From assembly GCF_016807185.1 (NCBI RefSeq), contig NZ_JAEVYN010000002.1, positions 1,835,367-1,899,366 on the forward strand: a stretch of 64,000 nt of DNA. Direction: 5' to 3'. Below the pieces are notes generated by a model. That model ran no database searches. It was not told the origin of the DNA and saw only the letters and a list, made by a program, of their open reading frames with translations. Positions 16,650 to 25,489 of the stretch are shown here, one piece after another. The DNA is from Leptolyngbya sp. Cla-17 (lineage in GTDB: Bacteria; Cyanobacteriota; Cyanobacteriia; Leptolyngbyales; Leptolyngbyaceae). Every line of letters begins with the position of its first letter. Within the stretch, counting starts at the first letter, position 1. Position numbers and translations under genes: made by a program.

Positions 16650-18257
16650 ATGGTGTCTAATGATTTCAATCATCTGCATTTTGCAAAGCAGACTCCACAT
16701 AAACGGCTATCAGCCTTTGCGTTGATGGTCAGTCACCGATCACGCCTTGCTTTCCGTAGTGCTGTTATCACCTCTGTAACGGCAGGGTTGGTAGCTGCTG
16801 CAACGGCGTTGCAGCCTGCCCAAGCCCAAAATACGCCTTACTGTCAACAAACGGGTGCCGCGATCGCTCAAAAAGAAAAGCTGCGAGTTGAAGCGGTGAA
16901 AGGCAATGCAGATGCGCAAAAAAAATATAAAGCACTGCTTGTGCAGCAGGGCGATCGCCTACGAAAATGCCGCACTCAAACCTGGCCTCAAAATCAAGCA
17001 ATCTGGATTCGGCTGTATGCGTGCGATGCCAAACCCGGTGTTCTAGAGGCGGTGTTAGATCGGATTGTGGATCGCGGCTATAACCAGGTTTATGTCGAGG
17101 CATTTTATACCGGTCGGGCGCTGCTGCCGGTCAACCAAAACACTACTCCTTGGCTGTCTACTCTGGCGGGTTCGGGTGCCGACAATGTGGATCTGCTGGC
17201 ACAAGCGATTCAAAAAGGACGGGCGCGTGGGCTGAAGGTGTATGCCTGGATGTTTGGCATGAACTTTGGTGCAAACTATGTGCGCCGCTTCGATCGCCAG
17301 CAAACGTTGGCAAAAAATGGGTTGGGGCAAACGAGCTTAACTGCCAATGTGCTGCCAGGACTCAGCACCGATTTAGGGCAACTGACTCCAGATGAAGTCT
17401 TTGTCGATCCCTACAGCCCTCGAGCCCGACAAGATTATTCGGCGCTAATTGCCGCGATCGCCCAACGTAAACCCGATGGTATTTTGTTCGACTACATTCG
17501 GTATCCTCGTGGAACAGGTAGTGCTTCAGTCGCCAGCAAAGTCCAAGATTTATGGGTCTATGGTGATGCTTCCCAACAGACACTTTTGCAACGGGCGCAG
17601 AATCCCAGCGGGGTAGAACTGCTACGACGCTTTTTGCAATACGGCTTTCTCAAAGCTAGTGATTTGAAAGAAACCAACAGTGTCAAAGGTCTTACACCGC
17701 AACTGGCAGAGCAGCGCCCCGTTTGGCAAGGAATTGATACATCGCAGATTCCCGCCAACTTGCCCACCGCAAAACAAGCCACTCTTTTTCAGGCAGAACT
17801 CTGGCGGTTAGCCGTTGCCCATGCGGGGCAAGGAGTGATTGATTTTGTCAACGAAGCCACAGGTAACGTGCAAAATCGAGGTATGCCTGCTGGAGTCGTA
17901 TTTTTTCCCGATGGCAACCTGACGATTGGGCAGGGCTATGATTCTAGGTTGCAACTGTGGGATCGCTTTCCTGCTACCAGTGAATGGCATCCAATGGCGT
18001 ATGGCGTGTGTGGCAATACCAGCTGCATCATGCAGCAAATTCAGCGGGTATTGAGCCGCGCCCCAGTGGGAGTACAGGTAAAACCAGTGCTGGCTGGGGT
18101 CTGGCAAAAATCGGTGGGCAACCGTCCCCCGTTGGAAACACAAATGCAGGTGCTTTATCGGCTAGCACCGCAACTTACGTCAGTGAGCCACTTTGCCTAT
18201 TCTTGGCAAGAACCAGGATCAGACCGCGATCGCAAAGCTTGTACCGTTCGTCCTTAA
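16650..18257 (+). CDS. Secreted GHL10-like glycoside hydrolase
   Basis: This protein is about 535 aa. Candidate starts are TTG 16629, ATG 16650 and ATG 16725; the last gives a clean signal peptide (basic MVSHRSRLAFR, hydrophobic VTAGLVAAATALQ, cleavage PAQA-Q). The mature part has IWIRLYACD, then RGYNQVYVEAFYTGRALLP, ARGLKVYAWMFGMNFG and DGILFDYIRYPRG. These are strand-end motifs of the (beta/alpha)8 barrel in the GHL10/DUF187 family of putative glycosidases. The Asp in ILFDYIRYP and EAF are candidate catalytic or binding residues. It probably acts outside the cytoplasmic membrane on cell-wall or sheath polysaccharide; the substrate is unknown. It is monocistronic. Confidence 0.8.
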   Translation: MVSNDFNHLHFAKQTPHKRLSAFALMVSHRSRLAFRSAVITSVTAGLVAAATALQPAQAQNTPYCQQTGAAIAQKEKLRVEAVKGNADAQKKYKALLVQQGDRLRKCRTQTWPQNQAIWIRLYACDAKPGVLEAVLDRIVDRGYNQVYVEAFYTGRALLPVNQNTTPWLSTLAGSGADNVDLLAQAIQKGRARGLKVYAWMFGMNFGANYVRRFDRQQTLAKNGLGQTSLTANVLPGLSTDLGQLTPDEVFVDPYSPRARQDYSALIAAIAQRKPDGILFDYIRYPRGTGSASVASKVQDLWVYGDASQQTLLQRAQNPSGVELLRRFLQYGFLKASDLKETNSVKGLTPQLAEQRPVWQGIDTSQIPANLPTAKQATLFQAELWRLAVAHAGQGVIDFVNEATGNVQNRGMPAGVVFFPDGNLTIGQGYDSRLQLWDRFPATSEWHPMAYGVCGNTSCIMQQIQRVLSRAPVGVQVKPVLAGVWQKSVGNRPPLETQMQVLYRLAPQLTSVSHFAYSWQEPGSDRDRKACTVRP

Positions 18258-18288
18258 AATTCAATTGACATTCAAGTTTTAAGCTCCT

Positions 18289-18480
18289 TTAATCTTGCTT
18301 GGGCATCAGCCAGTCGGTGGTTTCCAGCACGAGCTTTACTTCTGCGGTGCCCGTATTCACATATTCAATCACCTTAAAAGTGCAGGCATAGTCCCAACCT
18401 GTGGCATCGGTGATGACTTTGGCGATCGCCTGCTCTAATGCCTTTGTATTCACTTCTTTCAGCTTATTTTCCAGTTCCAT
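18289..18480 (-). CDS. Small conserved hypothetical protein (63 aa)
   Basis: Starts MELENKLKEVNTKALEQAI. A charged helical N-terminal half (1-25) is followed by DATGWDYACTFKVIEYVNTGTAEVKLVLE, which looks like a small alpha-beta fold. It has no signal peptide or cysteine motif. ATG 18480 is the only good start. It converges on the glycosidase gene, 31 bp away. I know of no function; the composition and amphipathic pattern suggest a real gene. Confidence 0.6.
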   Translation of the reverse strand: MELENKLKEVNTKALEQAIAKVITDATGWDYACTFKVIEYVNTGTAEVKLVLETTDWLMPKQD

Positions 18481-18642
18481 AGTTCCCTATTGCGTAAGCG
18501 CCGATCTTCCAACATCGTCCTGCATTGTAGGCTGTTTTGACCCGCTAGCGGCGATCGCCCCATCATGCCATGCTCAATCCCAATTCTGTTGGGATAAACA
18601 TTGAGACAAAAATAAACGAGAAAACCCAAGCGTCCAAGCCTT

Positions 18643-19215
18643 TTACTTGAGCAAAAAACGTCTCGTTGATTTCCTTAGTACCTGCAAGTAGACCGTGAAA
18701 AGGGTGATTGATGTAAACAGATAGATCACCGCATACCGACTGTCGAAGAGAAACAGGATGATCGATGGAATAATAGTGGTTGCTATGGAGAAAATTGCTA
18801 AGAAAGCGGTATATGTGATTCGATAGCTGCCAATCAGTTTGTTTTCTTTATCGAGGTTGAGATTAAAAACTCTGGAGTTATTCATCTCATTTAGCTCTCG
18901 TCGAATCTCTTCTTCGTAGCCTTGAAGGTTATCGGCGAAGAAAATAATAAAAGATTGCTTAATTAAGTTCCAGAAGCCAATGGTGGCAATGACGAGCAAA
19001 AGGCTCAAAAATCCGATAAATAGCAAACCGCTATAGTCGATTTTGGGATTTGCCAACACGATGATATCAACAACAGGTTTCCATAGCGCGATCGTTGCAC
19101 CAATGACTCCCATTAATTTGAAGTCTTCAAATGCACTTCTGATATACTCTTCAGCTTGTTGATTTAACCGGACATACTCTTTATAGAGGTAGTCTAGTCG
19201 TTGATTAGAATCCAT
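18643..19215 (-). CDS. Four-transmembrane hypothetical protein
   Basis: This protein of about 190 aa starts at ATG 19215 (MDSNQRLDYLYKEY); a longer frame to 19287 would overlap the upstream gene and is less likely. An N-terminal amphipathic helix leads to two hydrophobic segments (MGVIGATIALWKPVVDIIVL; LLFIGFLSLLLVIATIGFW). A charged soluble loop (about 95-130) and two more (AFLAIFSIATTIIPSIILFL; AVIYLFTSITLFTVYL) follow. The layout recalls small 4-TM membrane proteins that sometimes accompany bacterial signalling or effector genes, but I cannot place it in a family. It sits downstream of the proline oxidation gene with about 46 bp between and may share its transcript. AT-rich codon use differs somewhat from its neighbour. 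Confidence 0.65.
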   Translation of the reverse strand: MDSNQRLDYLYKEYVRLNQQAEEYIRSAFEDFKLMGVIGATIALWKPVVDIIVLANPKIDYSGLLFIGFLSLLLVIATIGFWNLIKQSFIIFFADNLQGYEEEIRRELNEMNNSRVFNLNLDKENKLIGSYRITYTAFLAIFSIATTIIPSIILFLFDSRYAVIYLFTSITLFTVYLQVLRKSTRRFLLK

Positions 19216-19261
19216 ATTTTTCAACCCACAGTAATCCCCGAACTCAGCAACTTCGCAGCTT

Positions 19262-22240
19262 TTAATCCGCTCCTTCAATGGGAGCAAACCCTTGGCGCTG
19301 AATGTTTTCAGTGATGACTCTTGGTTCTAAGAATTGCAGCAAGTAATCGGGTCCCCCTGCTTTGGAGCCAACCCCAGAGAGCTTGAAGCCACCGAAGGGT
19401 TGCCGCGCCACGATCGCCCCGGTAATTCCCCGGTTGATGTAGAGATTGCCGACCTCAAACTCCTGTTGTGCCTGCTCAATATGGGATGGCGTGCGAGAAT
19501 ATAAACCGCCAGTCAAGGCGAAATTGGTGCCATTAGCGATCGCGATTGCCTGATCAAAAGTCGTTGCTTTTAGCACCGCTAGCACGGGACCAAAGATTTC
19601 TTCTTGGGCGATCGTGTGGTCGGGCAGCACATCTCGAAAAATGACCGGACCGACAAAGTAGCCGCCTTCCGGGGCATCCATTTCTAGGGCAACTTGAGAC
19701 TGAAGTCGTCCTTTTTCGATATATTCTTTAATGCGGGTTTGGGCATTGGCGTCAATCACAGGACCGACTTTCGTACTCGGCAGTTCGGTGTTGCCCAAGT
19801 TGAGCGATCGCGTTGCTTCCACTAACCGCGCCAAAAATAATTCATAAATTGACTCCAACACAATCACACGAGAGCAAGCAGAACATTTCTGACCGCTGTA
19901 GCCGAATGCTGACTGCACTACGCCCTGCACGGCCTGATCCAAATCTGCGCTTTCATCCACAATCACGGCGTTTTTGCCGCCCATTTCTGCAATCACCCGT
20001 TTCAGGTGCTTTTGCCCGGGTTGTAGTTCCGCCGCTTCTCGATAGATTCGGCAGCCTACTTCCTGCGATCCGGTAAACGTAATCATGTGAACGTCAGGAT
20101 GCTTGACCATGTGAGCGCCAACGGTAGAGCCTCTACCGGGAACGAACTGAAACACCCCTTGAGGAATACCGGCTTCTACCAAAATTTCGGCAATCTTCGC
20201 GCCAATGATTGAGGACACTTCAGCCGGTTTCAACAGAGTGCAGTTGCCAGCCACGAGAGAGGCAACGGTCATGCCCACGGGAATCGCCAGGGGAAAATTC
20301 CAGGGCGAGATGATCAGGGAAATGCCTCGTGGTTGGTAGTGATAGCGGTTGGTTTCACCCGGGAAATCGTAAGCAACGCCGCTATCTAACCGCTCCATTT
20401 CATCGGCATAGTAGCGACAAAAGTCGATCGCTTCTGACACTTCTGGATCAGCTTCTCGCACGGTTTTCCCCGTTTCCAGCACCATCCAGGCGATTAGGTC
20501 TTCGCGCCGCTGCTCCATCAAATCACCCGCCCGACGAAGAATATTGGCTCGTTCAGTTGCCGGAGTTTTCTTCCAAGCCGGAAACGCCGCTTTAGCCGCC
20601 GCGATCGCCTGCTCTGCCTGCTCAATGCTGATTAATCCAATCTCGCCCACCACTTCACTAAAGTTTGATGGGTTCAATGACTTTACCGTCGTTTCAGTGT
20701 TGATATACTCGCCATCAATCAATGGCAGGTAAGTCCTACCCAACTGTTGACGGACTCGCTGCAATGCCTGCTGAATTTCTTGGCGATGAGTCATATTGGC
20801 ATAGTCCGTGTCGGGAACGTTGAGGAAGGGATTCGAGGTATGGAGTTGGGGGAGTGGGGACTCAGACTCCTCTCTTCTGACGGGTGCTTTCAACAATTCT
20901 TCCACGGGGCGTTCTTCCAGATTTTGGCGTAGGAAGGAACTGTTAGCGGTGTTTTCCAACAAGCGGCGAATCAGGTAGGACATACCGGGAATCAGTTCGC
21001 CATAGGGACAGTACACCCGCACACGGTAGCCTTTATCTGCGATCGCTTTTGCCAATTTATCCGCCATCCCGTAGAGCATCTGAAACTCAAATCGGCGGGG
21101 TGGAATTTGCAGTGCTTCGGCGATCGCGATCGCGTGTGCCTGAGAGCGAACATTGTGACTGCCGATCGCGGCGTACAAATGCTCGTGGTTTTCTAGCAGC
21201 AGACGCGTCATTGCCTCAAAGTTGGCATCCGTGGTTTCCTTGTCATTAAAAACAGGTTGCTGCCAGTCTTTTTGCACTGCTTTAATCGTTTCTTGATCCC
21301 AATAGGCACCTTTGACCAGGCGCACGGTTACTGGGGTGCCCCGTTCTTTTGCCCACTCAACCAGGTCTTTCAAATCCCCCAAGCTGTCGCGCAGATAGGC
21401 TTGCAACGTAATGCCAATATCCGAGCGATCGCGAAATTCATCCTCAAGCAGCAGTTGCTTCAGCGTTGCCAACGTGCTGGATTTATATTGATATTGCTCC
21501 ATGTCAAAGTGGACAGCAGCACCTAATTCTTTCGCATGGCGCAATAGGGTTCGGGCGCGATCGCTCACTTTTTCCTGGCTGCCCTTCTCATCTAATGGAT
21601 CGAACTGGGAATAAAGCGCCGTTAGCTTGATGGACACCTGAACCTTGGGCAACTCTGCTCCATCCGCGCGATCGATTTGATCTACTTTCGACCAACGAGT
21701 TGCTGCGTCCGTTAGCTGATTCATCAGTTCCAAATAGCGATCAAGATAGGATTTCGCTTCTGGTTCCGTAATCACCGCTTCGCCTAGCAAATCCACTGTA
21801 AAAGCTGCCCGCTCTTTCCTCAATCGTTCAATACTTTTCAGCACTTGCTGAATGGTTTCACCCGCAATGTATTTTTGTGCCAGGGTTTCAACCGCAGTGG
21901 AGACGGTCGTCGCAGCAATTTGTCCCGGCATGGAGTCAGGATTGGCAAAGTTGAGCATTCCTTTCAATGCTCCTGGAAGCTCCACTGATTCCTCGCCCAA
22001 ATATTCTTGTAGGTGACGCGCAATCTCGGCTTTACTGCGAAGCGATGGCAAACAGTCGATGAAACGGAATAACTGCACGCGCAAGCCCGGATTGCTCATC
22101 GCCCAGCCCAGCAGCTTATCATCCCACCGCATTTGGTCGCGCATTTGGGCAAATAGAGAGCGATTTTCCCGCGTGGCAGAAATAAGCTGACGAGCAATAT
22201 CTTGGGTTTTTGCTTCGTAGGGGCTAATAGAGGCTTGCAT
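19262..22240 (-). CDS. putA: Bifunctional proline dehydrogenase / L-glutamate gamma-semialdehyde dehydrogenase (PutA/PruA type)
   Basis: This enzyme of 992 aa starts at ATG 22240; a GTG at 22246 adds two residues. The proline dehydrogenase barrel (about 70-450) has HFDMEQYQYKS, TVRLVKGAYWD and the tail YLIRRLLENTANSSFLRQ. The P5C dehydrogenase (about 500-990) has SPWNFPLAI, FTGSQEVG, catalytic Glu in EMGGKNAVIVD, catalytic Cys in GQKCSACSRVIV and EEIFGPVL. It oxidises proline to glutamate through P5C, passing electrons by FAD and then NAD+. It lacks the N-terminal ribbon-helix-helix repressor domain of enterobacterial PutA, as in other cyanobacteria. About 300 bp of upstream DNA is available for control. 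Confidence 0.95.
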   Translation of the reverse strand: MQASISPYEAKTQDIARQLISATRENRSLFAQMRDQMRWDDKLLGWAMSNPGLRVQLFRFIDCLPSLRSKAEIARHLQEYLGEESVELPGALKGMLNFANPDSMPGQIAATTVSTAVETLAQKYIAGETIQQVLKSIERLRKERAAFTVDLLGEAVITEPEAKSYLDRYLELMNQLTDAATRWSKVDQIDRADGAELPKVQVSIKLTALYSQFDPLDEKGSQEKVSDRARTLLRHAKELGAAVHFDMEQYQYKSSTLATLKQLLLEDEFRDRSDIGITLQAYLRDSLGDLKDLVEWAKERGTPVTVRLVKGAYWDQETIKAVQKDWQQPVFNDKETTDANFEAMTRLLLENHEHLYAAIGSHNVRSQAHAIAIAEALQIPPRRFEFQMLYGMADKLAKAIADKGYRVRVYCPYGELIPGMSYLIRRLLENTANSSFLRQNLEERPVEELLKAPVRREESESPLPQLHTSNPFLNVPDTDYANMTHRQEIQQALQRVRQQLGRTYLPLIDGEYINTETTVKSLNPSNFSEVVGEIGLISIEQAEQAIAAAKAAFPAWKKTPATERANILRRAGDLMEQRREDLIAWMVLETGKTVREADPEVSEAIDFCRYYADEMERLDSGVAYDFPGETNRYHYQPRGISLIISPWNFPLAIPVGMTVASLVAGNCTLLKPAEVSSIIGAKIAEILVEAGIPQGVFQFVPGRGSTVGAHMVKHPDVHMITFTGSQEVGCRIYREAAELQPGQKHLKRVIAEMGGKNAVIVDESADLDQAVQGVVQSAFGYSGQKCSACSRVIVLESIYELFLARLVEATRSLNLGNTELPSTKVGPVIDANAQTRIKEYIEKGRLQSQVALEMDAPEGGYFVGPVIFRDVLPDHTIAQEEIFGPVLAVLKATTFDQAIAIANGTNFALTGGLYSRTPSHIEQAQQEFEVGNLYINRGITGAIVARQPFGGFKLSGVGSKAGGPDYLLQFLEPRVITENIQRQGFAPIEGAD

Positions 22241-22554
22241 AACCACGGCAGAACAGACTCCTAATCACAGATGACAACAGCGATCGCGTGCAGCCGAACC
22301 GAATCAGGCTGGCTGATCAATTCTAACTTGCTGAGCTTGACACTACATCCGCGATCGTAACTGTGAGAAGTATGACAATAACTCAAATCTGGAATTTCTA
22401 AAAAAGCTCAAGGACGATTATTTGAACCCCGTTTTGTCTACGGGATTGATTTAATCTCAGATTCTCGACTTTACAGATCCCCGACTTCTTTAAAGAAGTC
22501 GGGGATCTCCGAATGGTTTGGGAAGACTAAGTTTAGCTGCTTTCAAACTTCCTC
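22241..22554. other. Intergenic region upstream of putA and RAYT genes
   Basis: This 314-bp stretch has no gene visible. It contains the first REP-like palindrome (22475-22508) and two HIP1-type sites. It should hold the promoters of the divergent putA and transposase genes. Confidence 0.4.
22475..22508. repeat. REP-like palindrome, copy 1
   Basis: A perfect 34-nt palindrome, left arm AGATCCCCGACTTCTTT, right arm its exact reverse complement. It lies 46 bp before the RAYT gene. A near-identical copy follows that gene (23136-23169) and a variant lies in the methylase gene (25785-25809). Confidence 0.9.
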
Positions 22555-23127
22555 ATGCCCTATCGCGCGATCGCCTTTGAAACTGGCAATATTTATCATC
22601 TATACAATCGGGGCAATAATCGCCAAAATATCTTCTTTGAGCGCGAGAATTACCTACATTTTCTGCGGTTGATACGGCACTATTTGACCCCTGAGACGGT
22701 AGAAATCTTGGCATACTGTCTGATGCCAAACCATTATCATCTACTGGTGCAGTTTCAGACTGGCAGTGTGAGTCAACAGATGAAGGCATTATCTCTGGCA
22801 TATACCAAAGGGATGAATGCACGCTACAACCGGGTTGGCTCCTTATTTCAGGGACGTTTTTGCTCGATCCAGGTTGATCGCGAGGCGTATGTGGTTCATC
22901 TGGTACGCTACATTCACTTGAATCCAGTCAAGGCTGAATTGGTGAGCCATCCGAGAGAGTGGGAGTTTTCGAGTTATCGAGAGTATGCGGGCTTGAGACA
23001 GGGTACGTTGCCGCAACTGGAATGGGTGCAGATGCTAACAGGTGCAACGGACGCCTATCAAATGTTCTTAGAAGATCAGTCGTTGCCTCAAGAAGTAAGC
23101 GTGCGATCGCTGATGTTAGATGAGTAA
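22555..23127 (+). CDS. RAYT: REP-associated tyrosine transposase (Y1/IS200-like)
   Basis: This 190-aa protein carries the HUH signature MPNHYHLLVQF (about 58-68), the N-terminal GNIYHLYNRGNNRQNIF strand and the RAYT-typical GSLFQGRFCSIQVD. The catalytic Tyr is expected in VVHLVRYIHLNPVKA. RAYTs are single-strand HUH nucleases that recognise and move REP hairpins. The gene lies exactly between two near-identical 34-nt palindromes, the standard form of a RAYT-REP locus. It appears intact. ATG 22555 is the first start and sets the conserved MPYRAIAFETGNIYHL. Confidence 0.93.
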   Translation: MPYRAIAFETGNIYHLYNRGNNRQNIFFERENYLHFLRLIRHYLTPETVEILAYCLMPNHYHLLVQFQTGSVSQQMKALSLAYTKGMNARYNRVGSLFQGRFCSIQVDREAYVVHLVRYIHLNPVKAELVSHPREWEFSSYREYAGLRQGTLPQLEWVQMLTGATDAYQMFLEDQSLPQEVSVRSLMLDE

Positions 23128-23135
23128 TGCGTTTC

Positions 23136-23169
23136 AGATCCCCGACTTCTTTAGAGAAGTCGGGGATCT
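23136..23169. repeat. REP-like palindrome, copy 2
   Basis: 34 nt, identical to copy 1 except one base in the centre (TTTAGA instead of TTTAAA), with arms AGATCCCCGACTTCT and its complement. It is 8 bp after the RAYT stop codon and 6 bp before the outer IS630-family element, and may also act as the RAYT terminator. Confidence 0.9.
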
Positions 23170-23752
23170 ATCTAATACGGAATTGAGTAGGGGAGTATCA
23201 TTTAACAAGATGAAAAAGGTACTCTGTCAATGCCTCGGCGACGCACTCAAATTAGCCCTCATCTAGACTACGCAGATCTAACTCAGCGGTATATTCAGTG
23301 CCAAGATGCTGGCGAGAAAAACCGTTGGTTAGTGATTCGATTGCTCAGTCATCCAAAGACTCCGATGAGCATTGAACAAACCGCTGAAATTTGTGGACTC
23401 AGTTGTAGTGGAGTGCGAAAAATCGCTCGTCGCTACAACGTCGAGGGTGCAGTGGGACTGGTGAATCGTCAGCGCTTGAACCCTGGAGGCAATCGTCTGG
23501 CTTTAAGTGATGAGCAACAACAAGAATTGCAGCAGCGCTTACAGAGTCCCCCTGAGGATGGCGGACTCTGGAGCGGTCCGAAAGTCGGGGAGTACATCGA
23601 AACCTACTTTGGCATTTCTTTACACTCCTCAACAGCCTGGAAGTATCTACGACGTTTGGGGTTGAGCTTGCAGGTGCCGCGTCCGGTGCATCATCAAAGC
23701 GCAACCCTTGAGCAGCAAGCAGAGTTCAAAGCAGGATTGGCAGGTCATGTGA

Positions 23753-24900
23753 TACCAAATTGAAAAAAGGGAGTAACAAATGGGAGACTAAGTTCTACCG
23801 TGTGGAGAACAACAGCAATGGTGGGTGTCACTCGCATCAAAATCCAGGAAACAGTGGCAGAACTAGAAGCTCTGATTCAACAGCAATCAAATCCAAACCG
23901 GAAAGAGCGGTTGCAAGTGTTGTACTTGCTGAAGTTAGCGGATGCCAGGAGTATTAGTGCGATTGCAAAAGTGGTCGGGCGGCACCGGGGGAGTGTGCAA
24001 CGCTGGTTGAGCCAGTATCGGGAAGCGGGACTGAACGGATTGCTCGAAACTCGCCAAAGTTCAGGACGACCGCAGGTGATTCCAGGGTGGGCGCTCAAGA
24101 GCCTGCAACGACGATTGGATGACCCTGAAACAGGCTTTGGCAGCTACACACAAGTGCAGCAATGGTTATCAGAGACCTTGAACGTAGAAGCCGAGTATGC
24201 CACCGTGCATCATCTGGTGCGCTACCGCTTGGGTGCGAAGTTGAAAGCCGCCCGTCCGGTTCATGCCAAGCAGAACCCAGAAGCCCTTGAGGCCTTTAAG
24301 CAAACCTCAGCGACGACCTGATTCTGCTCAAACAGTATGCAACGCTAGTAAAACCGGAGTTTGAACGGATTCGCTACTTCGCTCAGGATGAAAGTCGATT
24401 TGGGTTGAAAACGACAGTTGGACGATTGATCACGAGCTTAGGAGTCAAACCACTAGGCAGTTGGCAATGGCAGTTCAAAGCCTTTTGGATCTATGGTGCG
24501 GTGGAACCGACCACCGGAGAGCAGTTCTTTTTGCAATTTACCCATGTCGATAGTGAATGCTATCAGCTTTTCCTCGACCAATTTTCGCAAGCCTATCCAG
24601 ATAGCCTCAACATCCTCCAAGTCGATAACGGAGCCTTTCATAAAGCCAAAGACCTGGTGATTCCAGACAATATCATGCTGCTGTTTCAACCGCCTTACTG
24701 CCCTGAGTTGAATCCCATTGAGCGGTTGTGGCAGCACTTGAAGAAGGATTTGCGCTGGGCACTGTTCAAGAACCTAACTCAACTACAAACGAAAGTGGAC
24801 AAATTGATTGCCGATTTAACGACCAAAACCGTTGCTTCTCTGACTGGCTTTAGCTTTATTGTAGATGCACTATCTGTCGCAGGCATTTTTTGATTTGGTA
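23753..24900 (+). mobile_element. Inner IS630-family element inserted at TA
   Basis: TA at 23753-23754 and 24899-24900 flank inverted repeats that begin CCAAAT and continue into AAAAA on both sides. The body is 1144 bp. It lies within the transposase gene of the outer element, so it arrived later. The different end sequences show that it is not a copy of the host element. Confidence 0.87.
23800..24893 (+). CDS. IS630-family transposase in two frames
   Basis: Frame A (start 23800, or ATG 23818 MVGVTRIKIQETV, to 24321) holds the helix-turn-helix part (ISAIAKVVGRHRGSVQRWLSQYREAGLNGL, then VHHLVRYRLGAKLKAARP). Frame B (open from about 24305, first ATG 24405, to 24893) holds the DDE part: FAQDESRFGL (first D), NILQVDNGAFHKA (second D), PPYCPELNPIERLWQHLKKDL (third E). 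Frame B is -1 relative to A. The overlap lies about 24300-24323 but shows no canonical slippery heptamer, so this may be a real mutation rather than programmed shifting. Confidence 0.8.
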
Positions 24901-25489
24901 TGACGTGGTTGCGCTCGTTGTTTCCCAATCGGGAGATTGTAATTTGGGCGGAAGACGAAGCTCGATTAGGCTTGCAACCCATTGTCAGGCGGGTTTGGGC
25001 ACCCATAGGAGAGCGCCCATCAGCGCATCATTGTCGCCGCTATCAATGGGTCTACACCTATGGTTTTGTCCATCCTGCCACTGGAGCGAGCTACTTCCTT
25101 TTATTGCCCCGTGCCAATGTCTCCATGATGCAGATGGCGTTAGAGCTATTTGCGGCTCAGGTCAATCCCCATCGTCAGCAGTTGATCATTCTACTGGTTG
25201 ATCAAGCCGCGTGGCATATGAGCCAAAAACTTCAGGTGCCCCCCGGCATTTTCTTCTACCCGCTATTGCCCTATACCCTCCAACTGCAACCCACTGAATG
25301 TGTCTGGTCTTTGCTGCGCGAAGCAGTCGCTAATCAAGTGTTTGACAATCTTGATGCTTTAGAGGATGTCTTAGTCAAGCGGTGCCAATGGTTGATGCAG
25401 CATCCTGCGATAGTTCAAGGCAAAGTGGGCTTTGATTGGATTCAAGCAATTTAATCTGGTCAAAAAATACTGCCTTCCGCAATTCCGTA

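Larger units (their letters stand above)
23230..25454 (+). pseudogene. IS630-family transposase, split by the inner element
   Basis: The N-terminal part (23230-23754) holds winged-helix DNA-binding motifs (SIEQTAEICGLSCSGVRKIARRY, then HSSTAWKYLRRLGLSLQVPRP). The C-terminal part (24900-25454) holds the DDE domain: IWAEDEARLGL (first D), IILLVDQAAWH (second D), and PTECVWSLLREAVAN, where the third acidic residue (E) is kept. Rejoining at the TA leaves the halves in different frames (-1), so either a programmed shift was used or the copy was already damaged. It is inactive now. Confidence 0.85.
23176..25489 (+). mobile_element. Outer IS630-family element, interrupted by another IS630-family element
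   Basis: Ends are defined by TA at 23176-23177 and 25488-25489. Inverted repeats start CGGAATTG and continue G.A.GG.AGTAT in both arms (about 17 of 21 bases). IS630/Tc1-mariner elements duplicate TA. Without the inner element it is about 1.16 kb, a normal size. It separates the RAYT locus from the 3' end of the type IIG gene. Confidence 0.87.

Noticed and set aside
19216..19287. Longer start for the 4-TM protein at 19287
   Set aside because: It would overlap the end of putA by 26 bp and add an unlikely polar N-terminus; ATG 19215 leaves a normal gap.
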